Origin: Amphiura filiformis
Lineage: Eukaryota; Echinodermata; Ophiuroidea; Amphilepidida; Amphiuridae
Direction: 5' to 3'
NCBI RefSeq assembly: GCF_039555335.1
Contig: NC_092647.1
Span: forward strand, 17,641,993 to 17,705,992
DNA: 64,000 nucleotides
Shown: piece after piece, positions 55,456 through 64,000 of the stretch
Layout: each line of letters opens with the position of its first letter
Position numbering within the stretch: position 1 is the first letter of the stretch
The notes under the pieces: model-generated
The model's input: the letters and a program-made list of their open reading frames with translations, nothing else
Told to the model about the DNA's origin: nothing
The model's database searches: none
Position numbers and translations under genes: made by a program

Positions 55456-56888
55456 CAGACTTGGCATTAAGGGCTGGGTTATGAACGTTTGGGCAGTATT
55501 TATTGTGGGACATTAGAGCACATCAGACATATCGAATCGCATTCTGAATACGAAGAATGTCCTTATTGAAATTCGCAATGTAATACACATTTTATGGCAA
55601 ATCATTAAAAATTTATATTTTTGATATTTATCAGTACTCGAAGTAAACTTTATAAATCTGATGATTTATATTTAAAGTGTATGTAGGTGGGATGAAAAGC
55701 AGACGATCAATTGAAAATTTTGACCGTTTGTATTGAAGATATGGATTTTTTCCCAAAACACCAACAAAAAATAGGTCTTTTTGGGAAAAAAATCCATATC
55801 TTCAATATGAAAGGTCAAAATTTTCAATTGATCGTCGGCTTTTCCTCCCAGCTACATACACTTTAAGAATATATCATTAAATTTATAAAATTTACTTCGA
55901 GGACTGTTATATCTCAAAATGTGAAAAATATCAAATTTTATTAATTTGTCATAAAATTTGTATTATATCGTAAATTTCATAAAATGAAAATTATTTGATA
56001 TCAGAAAGACATTCTTCGTATTCAGAATGCAACTCGATATGTCTGATGTGCTCTCATGTCCCACAAAAAATACTGTCGAAACGCTCAAAACGCTCATTCC
56101 AGTTCCCTTAAGTATGGAATATTTATTCACGAAGTGACAATACTAGTCTGAAAGGGGTCTACATAAATCACACGGGCTAAGTATTAATTGGGATGTTTTT
56201 TGAAAAAAATTGTGCTTTCTATGGGATTACATTATGGCGTTCCTAATTTAGTGAATTTACCTAAAATGGCGGATTTAAGGAGGCTGAATTAAAGCTTTGT
56301 AGGCCCAAAAATGTCAAAATTTATGCAAGATTGGTCTGTTAGTCTTAAATTTATTGAGGCTTTAGGTGTTATTTCCTAACATCGTCAGCGTTTGTGAATG
56401 AACTCACGCTGTTTGATTGTGCACAGTAAGTTAATATAACATTTTGATCCCAGGGGAGCAATCAAACATTCTGAGGGCGTACCACTTTTAAGAGCCATGT
56501 TTTAAGGCTCCTCTTTCATTTTCAAAACTGGTACATTACAAGTGCATTTTAGTTCTGACGAACCTTATTGGTGTTTGAGTTAAGGAAATATCAACCCAAA
56601 CTCCAATAAATTGGATAAAAAACAAAACAATATTGCCCAAATTCAGACATTTTCCCCCCAAAAAATCTGAAATTCAGCCTCATTGAATCCGCCATCTTAG
56701 ACAAATTCACAACATATGAGCACCATAATGTAAACTCATGGAAAGCACATTTTCTATCAAACAAATCTTTGACCCCATCTCCCGATACACCCCAACTAAT
56801 TTTTAGGCCGTGCGGTTTATGCAGAACCCCTTTTAGACGAGACTTGGCACTTCGTGAAAAAAATATTCAATACTAAGTGTCAAGTCTG
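55456..56888. mobile_element. CGGGCTAAATATTAATTGGG element, copy B, split by a hairpin MITE
   Basis: Left arm begins ACAGACTTGGCATT, is interrupted by the TTAA hairpin 55471-56107, and resumes AGTATGGAATATTTATTCAC...ACACGGGCTAAGTATTAATT. The right arm shows the inverse (TTTAGGCCGTGCGG...CACTTCGTG...CAAGTCTGT). About 800 bp without the insertion. Same family as 53000-55350. Confidence 0.68.
55471..56107. mobile_element. TTAA-flanked hairpin MITE with 300-bp arms
   Basis: TTAA at 55467-55470 and 56108-56111. The whole 637 bp is an imperfect palindrome centred near 55770; both halves contain GAGCACATCAGACATATCGA, ATTCTGAATACGAAGAATGT and AATTGAAAATTTTGACC in inverted form. No coding content. 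Confidence 0.85.
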
Positions 56889-56959
56889 TACTTTAATTCA
56901 ACAGCGCATAACGTTAATGTACATTCCCACATAAGTGTAGTTTTAGTTGTAATTTGTAC

Positions 56960-58061
56960 TGTTACGAGCCGTAATGACTCAAGGCCAAAGTCACCTTTTA
57001 CCAAAATTCACTCCAATGCACAACAACAATACACTGTTTTATTAAGTTAACAATATCTGGTCTTTAATTAAAAGTAAAGTAAAATGTGCTTGCTACATGA
57101 ACAATAAATGCACATACAATATAATCACACTTTTCAATTATCACTACTTTACTTAGCCGGCAGTCTTCTTCTACTTTACTTAGCCGGCAGTCTTCTTCTT
57201 GGTGATCATATAGTTCTGTTGCAATGTTCTGGAAAGCTGATGTATATATCCTTGTTCAATTGTCCTGCAAAAATCATTGTTCAGCAAAGTCCACTGTACA
57301 CTTGCATTTATATATATCCTTTGCGTATAAAATCCTCGCACAGTAACGGTACTGCTTTCTCCAAACACTTTTAACTCCTTGCACAGATGACGATCTCCAA
57401 AAACGATGCTTCTTTCGCCAAATCACTCTCTTTCTCCAGGAAACAGGTTTCTTTCTGCACTGCCCCACTGTATTTGTTTAATAAACCAGACTCCAGCAAG
57501 TCGACAGGAGAATCTTAATCCCTTGGGGAGGAGGAGCACCTTAATGTACTCAAAATCTATGTTGCTGTATTAAAATAGCACATTATTGGCTGTGTAAACT
57601 GGTTCAAATGTGCCTCTTTTTTAAGCACGACGACCAACACATAGAGAGCCTACAAACTCTCTTCATATTCTGTAAAGAGCAAACTCAATTGCTTTCCACT
57701 TTTATACTCACAAAAACACAATCTAATAATAGACCATTCTGTCACATTTACTTATTATTAAACAATTTTTTTAGCATTAGGTAATGCACTTAGATGAGCA
57801 ATCTGGGAATTTCCAAGATTAATTTATAAACATTAACCTTTCTCATTACATCACTTCCTGGGGGAATTCCAATATGATGTCATATTCACTTCACTTTTTA
57901 GGGGAATACCCAATCCATAACTAGTCCTGACTTTGTTTACAGTGATTACATCACAAAGGCACCAACTCCTGCAAAAGGTGTTTCCCATCTCACATGGAAG
58001 TAACTCTATTATTGTAAGCAAAGATAAATAATCAAATTAGATTACTCAGGACACATCACAG
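56960..58061 (-). mobile_element. Solo LTR related to the Gmr1-like element
   Basis: Minus strand begins TGTGATGTGTCCTGAGTAAT and ends GGCTCGTAACA, matching both ends of the LTR at 32543-33671, with lower similarity in between. Flanked by a GTAC duplication (56956-56959 and 58062-58065). Contains a 27-bp internal duplication (TACTTTACTTAGCCGGCAGT, about 57145-57198). It is a different, older subfamily than the full element. No internal region, so it arose by LTR-LTR recombination. Confidence 0.88.
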
Positions 58062-58166
58062 TACCAAAACAATATATCTACTAAAAATTATAATGAGATT
58101 GCCATTATGATTATACTTAATCCCATTATTTTGAATAAATTATCCAAATTTTTGACTTTTTTGTTT

Positions 58167-58572
58167 AATTCTCGCTATTCGCAATAAGGGCGCCGCCAGC
58201 GGTTTGCGATGTAATCGTGATGTATCATGGGAAAAGGTCGACATCCAAGTCCGCGCAATACGAAAATTATCATGCTATTACATAGGAACACGTGACAATA
58301 TTTTTTAGTTTGTCAATATAACGGTATTACACGCAAATCGATAGAGGAAAAATTAATTGTGCACATTTCAAATCACATTATTAAGTATTATTGAGCATCG
58401 ATTCGCGTGTAACACCTTTATTTTGACAAACTAAAAAATATTGTCACGTGTTCCTATGTAATAGCATGGTAATATTCGTATTGCGCGGACTTGGATGTCG
58501 ACCTTTTCCCATGATACTTCACGATTACATCGCAAACCGCTGGCGGCGCCCTTATTGCGAATAGCGAGAATT
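58167..58572. mobile_element. 406-bp near-perfect hairpin element
   Basis: Arms of about 180 bp, over 95 percent identical, starting AATTCTCGCTATTCGCAATA and ending in the inverted form. They include GGGCGCCGCCAGCGGTTTGC and AACACGTGACAATATTTTTT. The loop is short. No clear target duplication. CpG-rich compared with the surroundings. Confidence 0.82.
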
Positions 58573-58662
58573 GACCAACTTTCATTCACGTTTCTAGCCA
58601 AATGCAAGATTAATATAGCTATTGAACTGAAGCCCTATACATAATAACATTACTGCTCTCCT

Positions 58663-58710
58663 CCATCATTAGCTCAGTTGGTAGAGCATCTGTCCGATGA
58701 CCCGGATGGT
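58663..58710 (+). tRNA. tRNA-like fragment, box A only (pseudo-tRNA or SINE head)
   Basis: TAGCTCAGTTGGTAGAGC is a perfect D-arm/box A sequence, followed by an anticodon-arm-like CATCTGTCCGATGACCCGGATG. No box B or acceptor 3' half follows, so it is not a functional tRNA; it is a truncated tRNA copy. Confidence 0.4.
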
Positions 58711-59904
58711 GAGTAAATTCTTTTGCTGCCTGTCATTTATCTATGTGGAGACTTGTGATTCATAAGATTAATATACATAGCTTTTTTAGCAATACTTTGT
58801 CTAAACTGTTTTTATCTCCCATATGCGTTTTAGCAACAAAGTATCAAAATAAGGATTTAGTGAAAAAAAAATCAAGAAACTTGTTTTTTGGGGGCAAATG
58901 ACGCTCAAGATTGTAATGTTATTTTTATGTGTCGCATGTGGCTTTCTGTGCGATGTCTAGCCTGCGTGTTTTCCATGCCTTGCGAAAATTTCGTTACGGA
59001 CTCGTGGACACAATAAACGTACTACGCTGGTTTACTAACATGTTGCAGTAACAACAGTGACACAATTACAGCGCACACGTAATATATCGTATTGAATGTA
59101 CCGCCCTACAAGGGACTTTCAACTTAGTACCTTGGAGCATCTTAATGTTAAGTTTTGATTGATTTATTGTGGGTTTTTTTTTAATAATTAAAATGAGTTA
59201 CATGTCTTGTAAACATGGTAAAAGCAATTTATAAAACTTTACAAATAACAGGTGACAAGGTTTGATTTCACGGTATGAATGAACGGTGTTTTTATTTTTT
59301 TCAAAGAGTCTAAGTTAAAGGATACTGCCAATAGGTGGAATTAATGCTACAAAATAGTAGAGCGGCGGTTCCCATTGAACACACGCTTAAGCATGACCCG
59401 CAACAGTGCGCCCGATTGTTAAGGTCTGAAATTATATTCATTAAATATTTTAATTATTAAAATGGTATATTTCATTTGTTTGAAGTGTGCACGCGATAAA
59501 TTAGCTTAAAACAACGAATTTCGTCGCCCCATATTTCATAAAACAAGCTAACTTCGGCCATTCATCCAATCTGACAACGTATAATCCGCACACAAAGGAC
59601 ATTTCTAAAGCGGTTCTGGTTGGTGTTGCTAGATCATTTAACAATACCCTAGCTAGTTATGACAGTTCCCCAAGTGGAATGTCAAAGCTATCTTTGCGAA
59701 GTGAAAGGTGTGTTATAATCTTAACCTGAGCAATGGATAAAGAAAAAATATTCATGATGAAGAAAATTAAACTGTTACTCAAAGCGGAAATTAGCTCACC
59801 TGAGAGCTTTCGGAATGTAGTATATTCCTTGTTCACTCGGTAGATGGACTGGTGAAAGATGCTTGTTACTGGTCAGAGACCGTCGGACCGTGACGTGAGT
59901 CACG
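58711..59904. other. No recognised content
   Basis: AT-rich, with a slightly CpG-richer part near 58920-59100. No exon, repeat arm or RNA gene recognised. Confidence 0.35.
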
Positions 59905-60775
59905 TGACATGCTCTGACGCAGTAAGGAGTTGTAAGCTCTGGGAAATCTGTGGCCCTGGTCGTTGTTCAAATCGCTTTTGCTTGTCCTGATGTAAATGGA
60001 TCCTTTCACACCCCTCCGGAACCAATCAGTTTCTCTGACAAGAATTTTGACGTCTTTTCAATCAATGTTGTGACCTGCCTTTTGGTGGTCCAACAGGAGA
60101 GGTGGTGGTGCTAGGTCTGCGATGTTCTACGATCCTAGTGTTAAGAGGTCTAGCGGATTCACAGTCATTGCAGCTGACCTGGTACACCGTGCAGCAACAT
60201 TTACCAAGGGGGAACCTTGTCCTTTGCAAACAGTGCCGAGCGGAGTGTGTTGGTAGGTTTGAAGTAGACTGACACTCCACGCTTGCTGAAGATTCCCTAA
60301 GGGCTTCTGACGCACCACGGTCATTTGGAACTACAATGCTCCCCACTTATATCTAATGTCATGTAGTCTGTGTGGAGCTGAGACAGGTTGGGCGACATTT
60401 TAAACCCAATCCCCGTAGCCGAACAGTCTGAGAGATTTCTTAATGTTATCCTTCTCATTGATCTTGCCAGCTTTCTTCGTTATGCAGGTATCGGCATGGT
60501 GCATGAGTGTGCGAACGACGGAAAGTTTGCGTTGGAGCGCGGGTGGTGCGAGTCAACGGACAAGTATTGGTTGGTGTGGGTTGGCTTCTGGTAAACTGTC
60601 ACTTTGATGGACCCATCCAGCTTGCGGTGTAGCAATGTGTCTAGCATCTGAAGTTTCCCATTCTCTTCTCTCTCGATGGTAAATTTAATCGCCGGGTTGA
60701 CGCTATTTGGGTGATGTGTGCAAGTGATACTCATGTCGAAGCTGTAGCCTGTTGGTTTTGGTTTGTGGATGTGTG
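59905..60775 (-). pseudogene. Penelope-like element remnant, RT end to endonuclease
   Basis: Minus strand, from 60734 downward: AIKFTIEREENGKLQMLDTL, then VYQKPTHTNQYLSVDSHHP, the conserved end of the Penelope RT. Then in broken frames VYFKPTNTLRSALFAKDKVP, the VYQVSCNDC endonuclease start, EHRRPSTT, and about 60010-59920 ILVRETDWFRRGVKGSIYIR and LNNDQGHRFPRAYNSLL. Several stops and frameshifts, so inactive. Different subfamily from the fragments at 2986-3600. Confidence 0.8.
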
Positions 60776-62269
60776 GTAATAGGATGCTAAAATGTTACTC
60801 AAAATCATACCACTTAACGGGAAAAAGACAAATTTTGACCAGGTATGATTCCAAACTTAAACTTTGTGTGTAAAAAGTTCGGAAGATTAACACTATTTGA
60901 AAATCTTAGAGCACGATAATGCTCATTTGCACACATTCACATATTATACCGTTCACTAAAAATCATCATGTGGGTTGTTTTTTTTCCTTCTAGGACGTGG
61001 TACATTATTTTATATATGTTTTTAATTCGAATACATTTTGATCAAGATCTTAATATTAAACAAAATGTTTGGTATTATCTGGATCGAGATAAATCATTGA
61101 GATAAATATGCCATTTTTAGTTTTGATCTTCATATAAAATGTTAAGTTGCATCAAGCTTTGTAAGATCACAATTTGTATGTATATTGATTCCAGGTTTTT
61201 ATAATGCTTCAAACAGATATGTTCAGTAGTCATTTTTGTAAAAGTTCATGAATACCGACATCTTGTTTTCCTATTCATTTGTATAGAGTGTATGCTTATC
61301 TAGGTACCTTTTGCTGACACGATGTTGTGTAAATAAGGAATACAGGACTGTCAAAGGTTGTAATGATAAGTCCAGGAAGAATTGAAGAGGTCAATATCTA
61401 GTTTTATCTACATGGATATGTAAAATCAGTTTAGTCGTTTTAGAGACAAATCATATCAGCCCTAATTGTTCACAGAAGAGAAAAACCAAGATATTTTAAG
61501 GCGAGTGGGATGGCAGGAGACATATTTTTCAAGTTGTAGTTATTTAACTAAAAAATGCAGTGAACATATTAATATAAATTCATTGCTCTTATAGGAATCG
61601 AGTTTAGAAAGGCAGTAATCGCATTTGTATTTCAATAGAATTGGTCTTGAGTTAAAGACATATTTCAAAACGAAAGTTTTCCCCTGCCCTAGAAAAAACG
61701 TGCACATGAGGCAGAAATTACACCCCTTATATCAAGCCTTGGGACGTCTTTTATATAATCATACCATTCATCTTGAGTGTCAGCTTTATCTGTCTCAATA
61801 TTTAAATGCAAACTCCGCTATGCCATGCTATCATCCGACCCGCTTTAACATAACATTAGAATGAAAAGTTAAAATATAACATATTTGCACAACCTAAAGA
61901 ATTAAAGTTGGAAAGCTTCCAATTGCAGAAATCAAAGTTTTATTATTATTTATCTTCAGTGAAAGCATGAATAACACCGTCGCATTATAATATATATAGA
62001 TAATGTGGACTAAATTTAATGAGATACACAAACTTAAGAAAGCGGTGAGCGAGTATGAAAACAACGCCTGTTGATCAAACTTGGAATGAACTGCATTGAT
62101 GCGTGCATTATGTAATCGTTAATTTCTTCGCAACCAGTCAACCGATTCAAATAAAATGTTCGTATGTGATGTACAATAAAAAAGGCTATGCGCTACATTT
62201 TTAATTTTTTGATTCTGATGTCTATTTCTCGACTTACGTTCAATTATATTCACTCGGTAATTTTTTCTG
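60776..62269. other. No recognised content
   Basis: AT-rich sequence without recognisable repeat arms or exons. Confidence 0.35.
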
Positions 62270-63063
62270 GGACATCATATTGGAATTCCCCCAGGAAGTT
62301 GTGTAATGTGAAAAAGGTTAATGTTTATAATTATTCTTGGGAATTCCTGATTACATCATATGTTTTGAAAGTAGGAATTGACTATTAATATAATGTGATT
62401 GTTTTCAGTGTTTGGTATATAAGAAGATGTAAACACAATTCTTCACAGTTACCAGTGTTGTTGTAGGCTAATCAATGTGCTAACAGCCCATTTCCCTTCA
62501 AAGAAAGGAAATTGCGAACCAGATATATTTTATGTAGTCAATGTACTACTATCCAGTAATATCGGAGTAGATCTAGAATACGCCAAAGTGCGTACCTCTT
62601 CCAAGAAAGGAATTATACTCTTCTGTCGATTTGCCGAGGTCTGGTTTAAGAAACAACACATTGCCAATATTAGTGGAAACAGAGCGGATAAGGAGGCAGG
62701 CCTGTGAAAGGTGAAAATAGCACAATTTTGGAGATAGTCAACTGTGCGAGGATTTTATGCAAAGGATATAGAAGTCTTCAGTGGACGCCACTGAGTGAGC
62801 AATGATCTTCGCAGGACAAGTGAATCAGATATACATCAAGAACATTGAGAAATCGAACTTTACAGTCAACAACAAGAAGAAGGCTGCTGGATAAGTAAAA
62901 CTACTCAAGAGTGTATTTGATTGATTCTATCTGATTGTATGTATGTATATTCACTCACAAAATAATTGTTAAATTATACCTTACTTTTGATTAAAGACTT
63001 TGACAATGTGTTTATCGTGCATTCTGAAGTGAATTTGGGAAAAAGGTGTTTTGGTCTTGAGTC
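62270..63063 (+). mobile_element. Truncated LTR fragment of the Gmr1-like family
   Basis: Matches LTR sequence from ACATCATATTGGAATTCCCC to TTTTGGTCTTGAGTC in the same order as the solo LTR and the full element (AATGTTTATAATTATTCTTG, TCTTCGCAGGACAAGTGAAT, TTGATTAAAGACTTTGACAA). Both termini are missing, so neither end shows a target duplication. Confidence 0.75.
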
Positions 63064-64000
63064 GTTATTATGGAAGTCGGCGGCATCAGCCCGGCTTGCA
63101 GGCTTTATTGTTCAAGCTAAAAAAAAACTTAACGTAACCTTTGTTTTTTTTTCATTCAAAAAATCTTGCGTAGTCTTAAATACACTAAAAAACCAACAGA
63201 AGCGATATCAACCGATCAAACTAAATCCTTAAAAGTACATTCCAAAAACTGTTTTGTTTTTTAAAGTTCATTCTTGCTATAACCCAGTGCTATTACTATG
63301 TGAACATGTTTCTAAACTAGACTTCATGTCAAATTCCTGAAAGGCAATGCTCTATTGCTAAACATTATCCATCATTTGACCATCAATATTTTAAACAGGC
63401 CCAATTTATTTTTAACTGGTTACCTGAAGCACCTCTTTTTCTAATATTGTTTGTGGTGTCACACTAACAGTCAAATAACAAAGATGTATAAAAGTTGCAT
63501 TTATAATCTTTGCCCCCCCCCGCCTTGCACATGTCATACTTTTTGGATCCCAATTTGCAAAACTTAAATGGTATAAATATAATAACTTGCGAGTGCAGCA
63601 GGCAGGAGAATTTGCATATTTATGCGTTTCCGTATTATTTTCCTAAACCTCTTTAGAGAGTTATATTATAAAGGCGCCGCACGAATGTGTGCCAAATATC
63701 GCTTCCTCTCCCCCCTCTCGGCTTGCCAAAATTACTTCCCTCTCTTTTGGCTGGCCAACTCCTCCCCCATTTTAGCCTCCACACAGGGCTCGGAATTATT
63801 TCACAGCCCCTTAAAATCTTAAAATAAAGAATAACGACTCTTATGCTAATGACATTGGCTAAGGGTCGTGCTCTGGGAGCACAATGGACTCTAGTTATAA
63901 ATTGTTTTTTTCCGCCATATGTTTGCTTGTACTTCAATTTGGCAATGCCCACCTTTGGTCTAATTGGATGAGATCGTATCACACTCTGTGATGAACAAAA
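63064..64000. other. No recognised content to the right edge
   Basis: A short C-run at about 63512-63522 and CT-rich sequence at 63700-63790. No exon or repeat arm recognised. Confidence 0.35.

Noticed and set aside
58663..58710. Functional tRNA gene
   Set aside because: Box B and the 3' half are absent.
63653..63982. 109-codon minus-strand frame near the right edge
   Set aside because: Overlaps CT-rich sequence, no recognisable family, no splice context.

Overview
This window is animal nuclear DNA: AT-rich, with GT-AG introns, SINEs, LINEs, Penelope-like elements and many hairpin-type DNA transposons. An LTR retrotransposon of the deuterostome Gmr1 type and a large multidomain innate-immunity-like gene suggest an invertebrate deuterostome (echinoderm, hemichordate or cephalochordate). 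That placement is inference, not proof.

The host content I can support is one gene on the minus strand, spread over 39 kb (42045 down to 2665). It has at least twelve exons, all recovered by eye from splice sites and reading phase. In transcript order they encode an ankyrin repeat (41929-42045), a Roc GTPase with P-loop, DLAGQ switch and G4-like motif (30668-30787, 27986-28036, 22676-22876, 19763-19874, 17453-17613), the Roc-COR junction (17133-17312), a 1.1 kb exon with COR and a Death domain (13958-15073), a short linker (10722-10761, 7955-8017) and the first two exons of a TIR domain (4572-4679, 2665-2766). Every junction is phase-compatible, giving about 790 residues of open frame without a stop. 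The gene runs off the left edge at its 3' end, and its 5' exons lie beyond what I can recognise on the right. The architecture, ANK-Roc-COR-Death-TIR, joins a ROCO GTPase to death-fold and TIR signalling modules.

The introns are full of mobile DNA, often nested. The largest insertion is a 7.4 kb Ty3/gypsy-class element (32543-39986) with near-identical LTRs, a GGAC target duplication and the unusual pol order integrase-RT-RNase H. It sits inside a TTAA-flanked DNA element (31366-41411). Other insertions are an RTE-like LINE with a 10-bp target duplication, an inverted pair of Penelope endonuclease tails, a hAT-like hairpin with an 8-bp duplication, a mariner-type hairpin, nested TA-flanked hairpins and three copies of a family built from repeated ATGTCGGGTTATATAAAGG modules.

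From about 42 kb to the right edge I see almost only mobile DNA. It includes a 3.55 kb head-to-head element with a nuclease-like protein of unknown class, a nest of TTAA- and AAAT-flanked MITEs at 53-57 kb, a solo LTR (56960-58061, GTAC duplication), a near-perfect 406-bp hairpin, a Penelope-like remnant and a truncated third LTR. One possible host exon (52343-52536, minus) remains unassigned.
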